NCBI RefSeq assembly: GCF_002937075.1
Contig: NZ_NHSJ01000129.1
Location: forward strand, 1-64,000
Reading direction: 5' to 3'
Length of the DNA: 64,000 nt
Origin: Rhodoblastus sphagnicola
GTDB taxonomy: Bacteria > Pseudomonadota > Alphaproteobacteria > Rhizobiales > Beijerinckiaceae
Shown: positions 1 through 10,546 of the stretch, piece by piece
Numbering within the stretch: position 1 is the stretch's first letter
How the letters are laid out: each line of letters starts with the position of its first letter
Program-made: the position numbers and the translations under genes
Notes under the pieces: generated by a model
The model's database searches: none
What the model saw: the letters and a program-made list of their open reading frames with translations, nothing else
What the model was told of the DNA's origin: nothing

Positions 1-222
1 AGCTTGAACCGGGGCGGCGGGCGCGGCGGAAACGGGAGCCGGAGGCGCGGCGGCGGGAGCCTTGGCCGGCTCGCCATGCTGACGGCGCTTCACATGTTCA
101 ACGACGACCGTCTTCGACCGGCCGTGCGAAAAGCTCTGCCGTACCGTGCCCTGCTCGATCGGGCGCTTCAGCGTCAGCGTCTTGTTCGCGGGTTTTTCGC
201 CGGGATTATTGGTGTCGTTCAT
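1..222 (-). CDS. infB: Translation initiation factor IF-2, N-terminal fragment
   Basis: IF-2 is the GTPase that places initiator tRNA on the ribosome. Only the first 74 codons are present; the gene runs off the left edge. The reading frame begins [20 protein letters not shown] and continues through [21 protein letters not shown], the lysine/arginine-rich opening typical of alphaproteobacterial IF-2, then an Ala/Pro-rich linker. The GTPase domain lies outside the window. The ATG overlaps the stop codon of the upstream ylxR-like gene in an ATGA, so the two are translationally coupled. The identification rests on this N-terminal signature and on the classic nusA-ylxR-infB order. Confidence 0.9.
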   Translation of the reverse strand, partial: MNDTNNPGEKPANKTLTLKRPIEQGTVRQSFSHGRSKTVVVEHVKRRQHGEPAKAPAAAPPAPVSAAPAAPVQA

Positions 223-971
223 ATCGTTCGTGCGTCCCAAGAGCTAATGTCCCCGGCGTCCTCGTCCGGGCGGCGGCTTCGCCCGGTCTCATCCGCCTTC
301 AAATCTTCCCCGCCTGCGGGGCTGTCCGCTTCTTCGTCGCCGCGATATACCGCAAGTCTGCGGCATGAGGCGAGCAAAACCTTCGTCGCCGCGCCATTTC
401 CCAGCGCGGCGTGCACCACATGGACGCGACCAAGCGCCGCATCGATCTCATCGGTCGAGAACAGACCGATCTCCGGCTTGCCCTCCGCGCCGTGCCGGCG
501 GCGCAAAGCCTGGCCCAGCTTGCGCTTGCCGTCCGCCTTGCCGTCGCGCGCGTGCAGCAGCGCGCCGACATCGCCCGCCTCGATCGCTTTCTCCACCTTG
601 ACGAAGCCGGCAGTGACCAGCCCCGCCTTGTTGGCCAGCGACAGGGTTTGCAGCGCGTCGCGCCGGAGCAGGCTCTCCACCATCTCCGGCAGGTCGGGCG
701 CGGCCAGAGCCTTGTTTTTCAAGGACCGCGCGAAAACCTGCTTCTTGACGGCCGCCGCGACACGTTGACGCGACAGGCCGATCCACACGCCCCGCCCCGG
801 AAGCTTGCGCTTGATGTCGGGGACGACGAAACCGTCCGGCCCGAGCACAAAACGCAGCATTTCCTCCGGCGGCGCCTTTTCCCGCGTGACGGCGCACGTC
901 CGCTCGGAACCGCTCTCCTCGTCGGAAGAGACGTCCAAAGCCTCGTTCTTGCCCCGCGCCGTCTTCGCCAA
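219..971 (-). CDS. YlxR (DUF448) RNA-binding protein with L7Ae-like C-terminal half
   Basis: A 250-residue nucleic-acid-binding protein encoded between nusA and infB. Residues about 25-100 form the YlxR/DUF448 domain ([17 protein letters not shown], then [12 protein letters not shown]). Residues about 105-205 look like an L7Ae-type RNA-binding fold. This two-domain form is usual in alphaproteobacteria. The acidic tail after residue 215 has no recognisable domain. It starts 10 bases after nusA ends and its stop overlaps the infB start, so it belongs to the transcription/translation operon. The exact biochemical role of the family is poorly known; RNA binding is inferred from the folds. Confidence 0.88.
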   Translation of the reverse strand: MAKTARGKNEALDVSSDEESGSERTCAVTREKAPPEEMLRFVLGPDGFVVPDIKRKLPGRGVWIGLSRQRVAAAVKKQVFARSLKNKALAAPDLPEMVESLLRRDALQTLSLANKAGLVTAGFVKVEKAIEAGDVGALLHARDGKADGKRKLGQALRRRHGAEGKPEIGLFSTDEIDAALGRVHVVHAALGNGAATKVLLASCRRLAVYRGDEEADSPAGGEDLKADETGRSRRPDEDAGDISSWDARTI

Positions 972-981
972 TCCGTTCTCC

Positions 982-2655
982 TTACGCTTCCGCCGAGCTT
1001 GCGCCTTGCGCTGGCTCAGTTTCCGTCAAATCATTTGCAGCCGTCTCGTCCGAAACCGGCTCATGCAAACCCGACTCTTGCGAACCCGACTCGGGCGAAG
1101 TCAACTCGTCCTCCTGGACCCAGCCGACCTTGACGCGCGCGCGCATGACGATGACCTCCGCCTCTTCGCGGCTGACGTCGAGACCGTCGAGGAAACCTGT
1201 CTCCCTGACGGTTTCGCCGTTGCGCTTCTCGGTCCAGCCCACCAGATCGTCGGTGGCGCAGCCGGCGAGATCCTCGATCGTCTTCACGTCGTTCTCGCCG
1301 AGCTTGACCATCACGGCCGTGGTCACGCCTTCGATCTCGCGCAATTCGTCGGCGACGCCCAACTCGGTGCGGCGGGCGTCCAGCTCGGCTTCGAGGCGGG
1401 CGAGGTAATCGCGGCAGCGGGTCTGGATTTCCTCGGCGAAATCGGAGTCGAAGCCTTCGATGTTGGCGACCTCCGTGGGATCGACATAGGCCAGCTCCTC
1501 GACATTGCGGAAGCCTTCGGAGGCCAGCAACTGGGCGACCACTTCGTCCACGTCGAGCGCGTTCATGAAGGCGTGGGTGCGCTCGATGAATTCCTTCTGG
1601 CGGCGCTCGGATTCCTCCGCCTCGGTCAGGATGTCGATGTCCCAGCCGGTCAGTTGCGAGGCGAGGCGCACATTCTGGCCGCGACGGCCGATGGCGAGCG
1701 ACAACTGGTCGTCCGGCACCACCACCTCGATGCGCGAGGAATCCTCGTCCAGCACAACCTTGACCACTTCCGCCGGCTGCAAGGCGTTGACGATGAAGGT
1801 GGCTGCGTCAGCGGACCAGGGGATGATGTCGATCTTCTCGCCCTGCAACTCGTTGACCACGGCCTGCACGCGCGAGCCGCGCATGCCGACGCAGGCGCCC
1901 ACGGGATCGATGGAGGAATCGCGCGAGGTCACCGCGATCTTGGCGCGCGAGCCGGGGTCGCGAGCGACCGATTTCACCTCGATCACGCCATCGTAGATTT
2001 CCGGCACTTCCTGCGTGAACAGCTTGGCCATGAACTGCGGATGGGTGCGCGACAGGAAAATCTGCGGGCCGCGCTGCTCGCGGCGCACGTCATAGACATA
2101 GGCGCGCGCGCGGTCGCCCGGCCGGAACATTTCGCGCGGGATCATCTCGTCGCGGCGGATGATCGCCTCGGCGCGGCCGAGATCGATGATCACATTGCCA
2201 TATTCGACGCGCTTCACGGCGCCGTTGATGATCTCGCCGATGCGATCCTTGAATTCGTCATATTGGCGGTCGCGCTCGGCCTCGCGCACCTTCTGCACGA
2301 TCACCTGCTTGGCCGATTGCGCGGCGATGCGGCCGAAATCGAGCGGCGGCAGCTTTTCGGAAATCCAGTCGCCGACCTCGGCCGCCGGATTGCGCTTGTG
2401 GGCGTCGACCAGCGAAATCTGCGTGGAATCGTTGTCCACCAGATCGACCACCAGCATCAGGCGGGAGAAACGGGTCTCGCCGGTGCGCGGATCGATCTCG
2501 ACGCGGATCTCGGTCTCCTGGCCGTAGCGCGAGCGCGCCGCCTTGGCCATCGCCTCCTCCATGGAGGCGATCACGATGCCGCGATCAATGGACTTGTCGC
2601 GCGCGACCGCTTCGGCGATCTGCAAGAGTTCGAGCCTGTTGGCGCTGACGGCCAT
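982..2655 (-). CDS. nusA: Transcription termination/antitermination protein NusA
   Basis: NusA binds RNA polymerase and nascent RNA and modulates pausing, termination and antitermination. The 557-residue protein has the N-terminal polymerase-binding domain (about 1-130), an S1 RNA-binding domain (about 135-200), tandem KH domains (about 230-350, including [19 protein letters not shown]), and a C-terminal region with two helix-hairpin-helix acidic repeats (about 360-520) ending in a low-complexity acidic tail. Length and domain order are normal for alphaproteobacteria. It lies 17 bases downstream of rimP in the same operon, and the ATG at 2655 is the natural start ([20 protein letters not shown]). 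Confidence 0.97.
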   Translation of the reverse strand: MAVSANRLELLQIAEAVARDKSIDRGIVIASMEEAMAKAARSRYGQETEIRVEIDPRTGETRFSRLMLVVDLVDNDSTQISLVDAHKRNPAAEVGDWISEKLPPLDFGRIAAQSAKQVIVQKVREAERDRQYDEFKDRIGEIINGAVKRVEYGNVIIDLGRAEAIIRRDEMIPREMFRPGDRARAYVYDVRREQRGPQIFLSRTHPQFMAKLFTQEVPEIYDGVIEVKSVARDPGSRAKIAVTSRDSSIDPVGACVGMRGSRVQAVVNELQGEKIDIIPWSADAATFIVNALQPAEVVKVVLDEDSSRIEVVVPDDQLSLAIGRRGQNVRLASQLTGWDIDILTEAEESERRQKEFIERTHAFMNALDVDEVVAQLLASEGFRNVEELAYVDPTEVANIEGFDSDFAEEIQTRCRDYLARLEAELDARRTELGVADELREIEGVTTAVMVKLGENDVKTIEDLAGCATDDLVGWTEKRNGETVRETGFLDGLDVSREEAEVIVMRARVKVGWVQEDELTSPESGSQESGLHEPVSDETAANDLTETEPAQGASSAEA

Positions 2656-2672
2656 TGTATTCTCCTATTGGA

Positions 2673-3584
<912 letters not shown>

Positions 3585-3712
3585 TCATTGTCGCTTGCGG
3601 GCAACAGGGCGGCAAAAAAGCTTGAGCCGGTCCGGAACAGGTTTGCCCGCCGGGAGGCGCCGCTATAGGTTGGCCGGACCTTCTTCTGTTTTTTTCACGA
3701 TCGGGTCGGATC

Positions 3713-4321
3713 ATGCGCAACAGGCTTGCGGCTGTATTGCTTTTGCTGGCGTTGGGCGCGCCGGCCGTCTGCCAAGCCCGGGTGCGGATCACCGTCGATC
3801 TCTCGAACCAGACCATGGATGTGGATGCGTCGGGCGGCTCCTATTCCTGGCCGATTTCCTCGGCGCGCGACGGCTATGTCACGCCGCGCGGAACCTACGG
3901 GGTGCAAAGCCTGCAAACCATGCACTATTCCAAAAAATATCATAATTCGCCGATGCCGCATTCGATCTTCTTCAATGGCGGCTTCGCCATCCACGGCACC
4001 TACGATCTCGCCAATCTCGGCCGCCCGGCTTCGCATGGCTGCGTGCGCATCTCGCCGGCCAACGCCGCGACGCTTTACGAGCTGGTGCGAGAGGAGGGCG
4101 CGACCATCCACATCATCGGCGACGCATCCAACGCGACCTATGTCCGCGATGTCGAGCCGCGGGAAGCGTCTCCGGCCGCGCCGCGCCAGACCGCCGCGCG
4201 GCCGCAGCGGGTCGCTGCGGCGCCCGTCGCCGCGCAAAACGACAATCCACTGGCCCTGATCTTCGGCTTCAGCGCGCCAAGCGAGCCGGCCGCCCAGCCG
4301 AAGCCGCGCGGACGGCGCTAA
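3713..4321 (+). CDS. Periplasmic L,D-transpeptidase (YkuD domain)
   Basis: L,D-transpeptidases cross-link or decorate peptidoglycan from the periplasmic side. Residues 1-22 form a signal peptide (MRNRLAAVLLLLALGAPAVC). The YkuD catalytic core spans about 24-135 and contains the hallmark His94 (AIHGT) and SHGCVRI with catalytic Cys110. The Ala/Pro/Arg-rich tail after residue 145 is low complexity. At 202 residues it is a short, single-domain member. It is transcribed divergently from rimP and has no evident partner genes nearby. Whether it makes 3-3 cross-links or attaches a lipoprotein cannot be told from sequence. Confidence 0.9.
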   Translation: MRNRLAAVLLLLALGAPAVCQARVRITVDLSNQTMDVDASGGSYSWPISSARDGYVTPRGTYGVQSLQTMHYSKKYHNSPMPHSIFFNGGFAIHGTYDLANLGRPASHGCVRISPANAATLYELVREEGATIHIIGDASNATYVRDVEPREASPAAPRQTAARPQRVAAAPVAAQNDNPLALIFGFSAPSEPAAQPKPRGRR

Positions 4322-4327
4322 GCAGGA

Positions 4328-4370
4328 TTTTTATCCAAAAACCGGCGCCCACTTTTTGGGATCATGCGCT
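4328..4370. repeat. Dispersed repeat, family 1 (copy 1)
   Basis: A block of about 40 bases containing CACTTTTTGGGATCATGCG. The reverse complement matches the block at 17742-17790 (ATGATCCCAAAAAGTGG, then CCGGTTTTTGG). It lies just after the L,D-transpeptidase stop. Confidence 0.7.
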
Positions 4371-4374
4371 GAAA

Positions 4375-4578
4375 TCAGCCACCCCGGCTTTGCTTCAGCA
4401 TTTCGAAGATTTGCTCTGGGGTCTCGACCACTTCGAGCATGGAATCGTCACTGACGCCGGTGGGAAACCAGATCCACGAGCATTTGTTGCCGCGCTGCAC
4501 GGTCAGCACATTGGTCATATTGACGAAAATCGGCTCGCCATTGTCGCGGTCGGTCAATTTGATCCATTCCGAAGCCAT
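4375..4578 (-). CDS. Small conserved-type hypothetical protein (67 aa)
   Basis: A 67-residue soluble protein (MASEWIKLTDRDNGEPIFVN, ending EQIFEMLKQSRGG) of unknown function. The ATG at 4578 is preceded by a strong ribosome-binding site (AAAGGAGG) about eight bases upstream, which separates it from the glycosyltransferase debris read in the same frame further upstream. The sequence is amphipathic, with no signal peptide, membrane segment or cysteine cluster. It is a stand-alone gene on the minus strand; I do not recognise the family. Confidence 0.65.
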   Translation of the reverse strand: MASEWIKLTDRDNGEPIFVNMTNVLTVQRGNKCSWIWFPTGVSDDSMLEVVETPEQIFEMLKQSRGG

Positions 4579-4635
4579 CGGCGGGCCTCCTTTCTTGCGT
4601 TGATTTTGCAGTAAGGCAAAAGCGCCGGGGGTCAA

Positions 4636-5002
4636 GAGAAAAGGGCGCGCCGCGCGATAGCGCGCGACCGGGATATGGCCGGTGAAATGAACTCGGCTGA
4701 GGTCGAGGCGCTCCTTTACTTCGTCGAGAAGGATCGATTTCCACGTCTGTCCGCAGAGCGCGGCCGGGCCGCAGGCGACACCGTCGCCGCCAATGATGAC
4801 GGCCCGCGCGGAGGGACGCGCCTGAAGGGTCGCCGACGGGACCGCCATGGGCAAGGGCATATTGGAACAGATTGACGCCCGGCAGGGACCCGGAGGTCAG
4901 CGACCCAATGGCGAAGACCGCGTGACGGGGGGCGACCGCCAGACACCCCGCGACAAGTCGAAATTGCGCCGGAATCCTTGTGTGAACCAACAGAAAATTC
5001 AT
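4636..5002 (-). pseudogene. Degraded glycosyltransferase (GT4-like) remnant
   Basis: Two pieces of one glycosyltransferase lie in different frames. The N-terminal piece starts at 5002 (MNFLLVHTRIPAQFRLVAG, then LPGVNLFQYALA, to about 4840). It resembles the opening of GT4 enzymes that begin with a VHQNFPGQFR-type motif. A later piece in another frame (about 4800-4636: GQTWKSILLDEVKERLDLSR, then VHFTGHIP) matches the middle of the same family. The stretch between them is far too short, so there has been a large internal deletion plus a frameshift, and the donor-binding C-terminal half is gone. Confidence 0.65.
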
Positions 5003-5312
5003 GCGGATATTGCGCTCGGCGTGATCATGGCGGCGGCAAGATTCGTCCCGAGCGGCGGGAACCACCCGATGATGCGCAACTGTCGCCCGGCGCCGCACGC
5101 CTTGCGCCGAAACCGGAGCGGACCGTGTCAGAACCGATGCCCTTGCCACAGCCAAGGTTGAGGCGAACACAAAGCCCGGATCCGGTCATCTGACCAAACT
5201 CCGCGCGCCGCTTGCGATTCCGCCTTGAAGAATTTCCGGCGACAGACAAGAACATGCGTCGCGACCCAGCGTCGCCCGTTGCGGCAAGGATGATCAAAAT
5301 GGACCCGCGCAG
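5003..5312. other. 310 bases without a recognisable gene
   Basis: Between the glycosyltransferase remnant and the MFS gene. A short ATG frame at 5300 ends after five codons. No clear promoter, RNA gene or repeat was seen. Confidence 0.5.
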
Positions 5313-6539
5313 TTGAATTTCGAAGCCGGAGCGACCGCTGGCGTGGGCGCCAGGCCAACCGGCCCGCGTGTGCTCGCCGTCGTTTGCGCCCTGATGGCCT
5401 TCGCCGCGATTTCGACCGATCTCTACCTCCCGGCGCTGCCCGCCATGGCCGTCGCGCTGCGGGCCGGATCCGGCGAGATGGAATGGACGATTTCGGGCTT
5501 TCTGATCGGTTTCAGCCTGGGACAATTGGTCTGGGGGCCGGTCGGCGACCGCTACGGCCGCCGCGCGCCCGTCGCGCTCGGCCTCGTCATTTATTCTTTC
5601 GGCTCCGGCGGTTGCGCCCTCGCGGCGACGCCCGGCCAGATCATCGGCTGGCGCATCGTGCAGGCGCTGGGCGCCTGCGCCGCCGTGGTGCTGTCGCGCG
5701 CCATGGTCCGCGATCTCTACCACGGCGAAAAAGCGGCGCGGATGATGTCCACGCTCATGTCCGTCATGGCCATCGCCCCGCTGGTCGCGCCGCTCGCGGG
5801 CAGCCAGATCCTGGCCTTCGCGTCGTGGCGCGCCATCTTCTGGACCCTGGTCGCCTGCGCCGCCGCCGCCCTGGCCGCGCTCGCGACCCTGCCGGAAACG
5901 CTGCCGGTCGCGCGCCGCAACAAGGAGTCCTTGCGCACGGCGTTCGCGGCTTATGGCCGCCTGCTCGGAGACAGGCGAATCCTTGGCTTCGCCAGCGTCG
6001 GCGCCCTGTTCTATGTCGGGCTGTTCGCCTATGTCGTCGGCTCTCCCTTCGCCTTCATCGTCTATCACGGCGTGACGCCGGCCCGCTATGCGCTGCTGTT
6101 CGGGCTGGGGACTTTTGGCATCATGGCCGCCAACCTGCTCAACGCGCGCCTCATTCCGCAATTTGGCAGCCTGCGCCTGCTGCGGATCGGCGCGCTGGCG
6201 GCGGCCGTTTCCGGGATCGCCGTGGCCGTCGATACGCGCCTTTGCCTGGGCGGGCTGGCGGGACTGGTCGCGCCGCTGTTGGTCTTCGTCGCCTCGACCG
6301 GGTTGATCGTCGCCAATTCCATCGCCGGCGCTCTCGCCGCCTTTCCCGAGCGCGCGGGGGCGGTTTCGGCGCTGGTCGGCGCCTCGCACTATGGCGCGGG
6401 CATTGTCGGCTCAGGCCTCGTCGGCGCGCTGGGCGACGGAACGCCTTCGAGCACCCCTTGGCCCATGGCCCTGACCATCGCGCTGTCGGGGCTCGGCTGC
6501 GCCGTGTGCGCGTGGACGCTGGTTTCCGCAAGGAAATAA
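5313..6539 (+). CDS. MFS multidrug efflux transporter, Bcr/CflA type
   Basis: A proton-driven drug or metabolite exporter of the inner membrane. The 408-residue protein has about twelve hydrophobic helices. It carries the Bcr/CflA signature around helix 1 (FAAISTDLYLPALPAMA) and the MFS loop 2-3 motif (GPVGDRYGRRAPV). Length is typical of the family. The start is uncertain: TTG at 5313 lacks a good ribosome-binding site and GTG at 5343 is an alternative. The gene stands alone and the substrate cannot be inferred. Confidence 0.88.
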   Translation: MNFEAGATAGVGARPTGPRVLAVVCALMAFAAISTDLYLPALPAMAVALRAGSGEMEWTISGFLIGFSLGQLVWGPVGDRYGRRAPVALGLVIYSFGSGGCALAATPGQIIGWRIVQALGACAAVVLSRAMVRDLYHGEKAARMMSTLMSVMAIAPLVAPLAGSQILAFASWRAIFWTLVACAAAALAALATLPETLPVARRNKESLRTAFAAYGRLLGDRRILGFASVGALFYVGLFAYVVGSPFAFIVYHGVTPARYALLFGLGTFGIMAANLLNARLIPQFGSLRLLRIGALAAAVSGIAVAVDTRLCLGGLAGLVAPLLVFVASTGLIVANSIAGALAAFPERAGAVSALVGASHYGAGIVGSGLVGALGDGTPSSTPWPMALTIALSGLGCAVCAWTLVSARK

Positions 6540-6672
6540 GCGCTTTCCTTGCGGCGCGCGCCTGAAAAAATTGCGTTGGGACAATGGGTCACATTTCGCC
6601 CCCGTGACAATGTGCTTAAGCGTTCGCATTGGTAATGTCTTGGTTTCGACAAACGACAAGCAGGAAACGTCC

Positions 6673-8121
6673 ATGGCCAACATCAAATTCTACTCCGGCG
6701 AGCAAGTCCCGCTGGAGATGCACAAGGTCCGCATTGTGCAAAAACTGAACTTGCCGCCGATCGAGCGCCGGCTGGCCGCGCTGGACGAGGCCGGCAACAA
6801 CACCTTCCTGCTGAAGAACGCCGATATCTACCTCGACATGCTGACCGACAGCGGCGTCAACGCCATGAGCGACAAGCAACTCGCGGCGATGATGGAATCC
6901 GACGACAGCTATGCCGGATCGGCCACCTTCACCAAGCTCGAAACCAAGATCCGCGACATCTTCGGCATGGACTATTTCCTGCCGGTGCATCAGGGCCGCG
7001 CCGCCGAGAACGTCCTCGCGCGCGTGTTCTGCCGGCCCGGTTCCGTCGTGCCGATGAACTACCATTTCACCACGACCAAGGCCCATATCACCGTCAATGG
7101 CGGCGCCGTGGAGGAACTCATCATCGATGCGGGGCTGGAGGTCACCAGCGATCTGCCGTTCAAGGGCGACATGGACATCGCCAAGCTGGAGGCGTCGATT
7201 ACCCGGCATGGCGCCGCCAACATCGCCTTCGTCCGCGTCGAGACCGGCACCAACCTGATCGGCGGCCAGCCGCATTCGCTGGAAAACCTGCGGCAGGTCA
7301 GCAAGGTCTGCAAACAGCACGGCGTCCTGCTCGTGCTCGACGCCAGCCTGCTCGCCGACAACCTCTATTTCATCAAGACGCGCGAGCAAGCCTGCAAGGG
7401 CATGAGCGTGCGGGAGATCACCCGCGCCATCGCGGATCTGTGCGACATCGTCTATTTCTCGGCGCGAAAACTCGGCTGCGCGCGCGGCGGCGGCATCTGC
7501 ACCAGAAGCCGCGATCTCTACATGAAGATGCGCGAACTGGTCACGCTGTTCGAGGGCTTCCTCACCTATGGCGGCATGTCCGTGCGCGAAATCGAGGCGA
7601 TCGCGGTCGGCCTTGAGGAAACCATGGACGAGGACATGATTTCGCAGGGGCCGCAATTCATCAAATTCATGGTCGATGAGTTGAACCGCAAGGGCGTGCC
7701 GGTGATCACCCCGCCGGGGGGGCTGGGCTGCCATCTCGACGCGCTGCGCTTCATTCCCCATGTGCCGCAGACGCAATATCCGGCCGGCGCGCTGGCCTCG
7801 GCCTTGTTCCTCGTCAGCGGCGTGCGCGGCATGGAGCGCGGCTCGGTGTCCGAACAGCGCGACGACCAGGGCAACGAAGTCTATTCCAACATGGAATTGC
7901 TGCGCCTCGCGGTGCCGCGCCGCGTCTTCACCCTGTCGCAGTTGAAATATGCGGTCGATCGCATTGTCTGGCTCCACGAGAACCGCGATCTGATCGGCGG
8001 CCTGCGCTTTGTCGAGGAGCCGAAAATGTTGCGGTTCTTCTTCGGCAAGCTGGTTGCGACCAGCGACTGGCAGCACAAGCTGCTGGCGAAGTTCCGCGCT
8101 GATTTGGGCGACAGTCTGTAA
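6673..8121 (+). CDS. tpl: Tyrosine phenol-lyase-like PLP enzyme (beta-eliminating lyase)
   Basis: A PLP enzyme of the tryptophanase/tyrosine phenol-lyase family, about 482 residues. The PLP lysine is K266 in SARKLGCARGGG. Three positions that separate the two activities match tyrosine phenol-lyase: Thr133 (FTTTK; tryptophanase has Asp), Arg389 in GVRGMERG (tryptophanase reads VEIGS), and Phe455 in MLRFFF (tryptophanase has His). The inferred reaction is L-tyrosine to phenol, pyruvate and ammonia. The ATG at 6673 follows CAGGAAACG. The upstream 130 bases contain GTCAC and GTGAC half-sites but no clear TyrR box. No linked transporter is seen. Tryptophanase is the alternative. Confidence 0.8.
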   Translation: MANIKFYSGEQVPLEMHKVRIVQKLNLPPIERRLAALDEAGNNTFLLKNADIYLDMLTDSGVNAMSDKQLAAMMESDDSYAGSATFTKLETKIRDIFGMDYFLPVHQGRAAENVLARVFCRPGSVVPMNYHFTTTKAHITVNGGAVEELIIDAGLEVTSDLPFKGDMDIAKLEASITRHGAANIAFVRVETGTNLIGGQPHSLENLRQVSKVCKQHGVLLVLDASLLADNLYFIKTREQACKGMSVREITRAIADLCDIVYFSARKLGCARGGGICTRSRDLYMKMRELVTLFEGFLTYGGMSVREIEAIAVGLEETMDEDMISQGPQFIKFMVDELNRKGVPVITPPGGLGCHLDALRFIPHVPQTQYPAGALASALFLVSGVRGMERGSVSEQRDDQGNEVYSNMELLRLAVPRRVFTLSQLKYAVDRIVWLHENRDLIGGLRFVEEPKMLRFFFGKLVATSDWQHKLLAKFRADLGDSL

Positions 8122-8671
8122 GGCATGAGGCCGCCGCGCTTCCTTCTCCCCTTGCGCTGCCGCGCGCTTGGGCGACGGCGGGGCGCGGCGGCGGCTGTCC
8201 GCGGAAACGCATGACGCGAAGCGCGTCGCGCCGTCAAAAGTGAAAACGCGCAAACCACAACACCCGCCGCGCGCTGAGGCGTCACCCACCCGATCCAGCC
8301 GGCAACAGTGACAGGAGCCGGCGGAAAGCGGGAGTCGGGCGATGGACCAGTCGAAGGCTCAGCCGGAGGGATGCGCCATTTCCAGTCGTTGCCGACCACA
8401 ATGATGATTTAACTGAATAGTCTAATTTCGGAAAAACGTTTGCGCCTGTCGGCGCCCTTCATGCCAATCGTCACCTGTCTGGCGCCGTCGCGGGACGTCG
8501 GGCGACAAGAAAGTCTACCCAGGCGCGGGTCTTGGCGGCGGGCCGACGATTGGGATGTGTCAGCGCATGGACGGCGCCCGGCTCCATTGGCGATGGGTCC
8601 AGCTTGGCCTCGACAAGCGCCAGAAGCGGAGGGCCCGAGCCGGAGGGCTCGGGCCGAGGCGCGGGGGACGT
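8122..8671. other. 550 bases without a recognisable gene
   Basis: Between the lyase and sulfatase genes. It holds a worn copy of the CTTCTCCCCTTGCG repeat core at about 8142 and, at its right end, the sulfatase terminator hairpin. No convincing coding frame or RNA gene was seen. Confidence 0.5.
8632..8655 (-). terminator. Hairpin after the arylsulfatase gene
   Basis: A perfect 10-bp stem, GGCCCGAGCC (8632-8641) with GGCTCGGGCC (8646-8655) and a four-base loop. It starts 17 bases past the sulfatase stop. There is no U-tract, so termination would be Rho-assisted or weak. Confidence 0.5.
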
Positions 8672-10546
8672 CTACTGGTTGTCGCCCGCCTTTGTTATGT
8701 CTTTGACGGCTTCGAAAAAGTTCTTTCTGCCTTTGGTGGCGTGAATACGTCCCTTGAGAACGTCATCCCAGGTGATCAGGGGATAGACATTGTGCGCCTT
8801 GGCCTGCGCTTCGAATTCGGCCTTCAGTTCGGCGAGTTTTTCCGGATTCTTCTTGGCCAGATCGATGCGCTCGGTGGGATCGTCGTTCAGGTTGTAGAGC
8901 TCCCAGGCGTTTTCGTCGAACGGCTCACGGTTGCTCAGATTGCCGGTGATAAAGCTGCTGGGATAGGCGAGCCCCGCTTTCCATCCGTCCTTGTAGATCG
9001 CGCGCGACCCGAAGATGTAATAATATTGCTCGGTGTGATGCCAGGGCGCGTTGGCGTTGTCGATAGAATCGGCGAAGGAGACGCCCTCGATCGGCTGCTG
9101 CTTGACGCTGCGAATTTCCTCGGGCGCCTTGACGCCGATCAGATCAAGCGTCGTCGGCAGCAGATCGATGACGTGGCTGTATTGCGGCCGGATGCCGCCC
9201 TTGTCCTTGATGCCCTTCGGCCAATAGACGATCAGCGGGTTGTGCGTGCCGCCTTCGGCATTGGCGTCCTGCTTCCATTGCTTGAACGGCGTATCGGCCG
9301 CCTGGGCCCAGCCGAGCGGGTAATTGCCCTCGACGGCTTCCGGCGTGCCGATTTCGCCGATCTTGGCGAGATTATGGGCGATGTTTTCCTTCTCCGGCAG
9401 TGGCGGCGTCGCCAGGGAGCGGTCGATGTCGCCGTTGAGCGTGCCTTCCTTGCTGGCGCCGTTGTCGCCGACGGAAATGAAGATCAGCGTGTTGTCGAGT
9501 TGGCCGCTTTCCTTCAAATGGTTGACCAGACGGCTGATTTCATAGTCGGTATAGGCGAGATAGCCGGCATAGACCTCCATGAACCGCGCATAGAGCTTTT
9601 TCTCTTCGGGCGGCAACGTGTCCCATGGCTTGATGTTGGGGTTGCGGTCCGGCAGTTGGGCGTTGGCCGGGATCACGCCGAGTTTCTTCTGGCGCTTGAA
9701 GACCTCGTCGCGATACGCATCCCATCCCGCGTCGAATTTGCCCTTGTACTGATCGCTCCAGGATTTATCGACCTGATGCGGCGCGTGCGTGGCGCCGGGC
9801 GCGTAATACAGGAAGAACGGCTTGTTGGGAGCGACCTTCTTCTGGCGATCGATGTAGGAGATCGCCTTGTCGGTGATCTGCGCGCTGAGGTGGCGTCCGT
9901 CGGGACGGACGTGGGCCTGATCCTCGACCAGATCGGGCTTGTATTGATCGGTCTGTGAGCCGAGGAAGCCGAAGAAGTGGTCAAAACCCTTTCCGGTGGG
10001 CCAGTGATCGAAGGGACCGGCGTCGGTGGCTTCCTCGTCGGGAGTCACGCCATATTTGCCGACCGCGAACGTATTGTAGCCGTTGTCGCGCAAGATCTCG
10101 GCGACGGTGCCGGCCGTGGAGGGAAGCCGGCCGTCCCATCCGGGGAAGCCGGCGGACAGCACGGTGTGGCTGAATCCGGAGACGTGAACCGAGGCGCTGT
10201 TGCGGCCGGTCAGCAGCGCCGAGCGGGTGGGCGCGCAGATCGCGGTGGTGTGGAAGTTGGTGTAGCGCAAACCGTTGTTGGCCAACGTGTCGAGGGTGGG
10301 GGTTTCGATCAGCCCGCCGAAGGCGTCGGACGCGCCATAGCCCACATCGTCGAGCAAAATCCAGATGATGTTGGGGGCGCTGGCGGGAGCCTGCGTCGGC
10401 GTCGGCCACCATTCCTTGGATTCAGCGAGCGTTCTGCCGACGACTCCCTGATACGGCTGCGCCGTTTGGGCCTGGAGCGCGCTTCCCGCGCTTGAGGCGA
10501 GGAACACCGCCAAGGTCGCAGTCTTCAATATTGTTTTTTCGTTCAT
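8672..10546 (-). CDS. Periplasmic arylsulfatase (type I, formylglycine-dependent)
   Basis: Hydrolyses sulfate esters outside the cytoplasm, probably to scavenge sulfate. The 624-residue protein has a signal peptide (residues 1-27). Asp66-Asp67 (LLDDVGYG) are predicted calcium ligands. The activation motif is CAPTRSALLTGR, with Cys104 converted to formylglycine in this family. Its Thr occupies the position usually held by Ser or Ala. Other catalytic blocks are GKYGVTP, THAPHQ and GDNGAS. Length and C-terminus match AtsA-type arylsulfatases. No sulfatase-maturing enzyme gene is in the window. It is a single transcription unit. Substrate unknown. Confidence 0.93.
   Translation of the reverse strand: MNEKTILKTATLAVFLASSAGSALQAQTAQPYQGVVGRTLAESKEWWPTPTQAPASAPNIIWILLDDVGYGASDAFGGLIETPTLDTLANNGLRYTNFHTTAICAPTRSALLTGRNSASVHVSGFSHTVLSAGFPGWDGRLPSTAGTVAEILRDNGYNTFAVGKYGVTPDEEATDAGPFDHWPTGKGFDHFFGFLGSQTDQYKPDLVEDQAHVRPDGRHLSAQITDKAISYIDRQKKVAPNKPFFLYYAPGATHAPHQVDKSWSDQYKGKFDAGWDAYRDEVFKRQKKLGVIPANAQLPDRNPNIKPWDTLPPEEKKLYARFMEVYAGYLAYTDYEISRLVNHLKESGQLDNTLIFISVGDNGASKEGTLNGDIDRSLATPPLPEKENIAHNLAKIGEIGTPEAVEGNYPLGWAQAADTPFKQWKQDANAEGGTHNPLIVYWPKGIKDKGGIRPQYSHVIDLLPTTLDLIGVKAPEEIRSVKQQPIEGVSFADSIDNANAPWHHTEQYYYIFGSRAIYKDGWKAGLAYPSSFITGNLSNREPFDENAWELYNLNDDPTERIDLAKKNPEKLAELKAEFEAQAKAHNVYPLITWDDVLKGRIHATKGRKNFFEAVKDITKAGDNQ

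Noticed and set aside
6673-8121. Calling the PLP lyase tryptophanase
   Set aside because: The specificity positions read Thr, Arg and Phe as in tyrosine phenol-lyase, not Asp, Ile and His as in tryptophanase.
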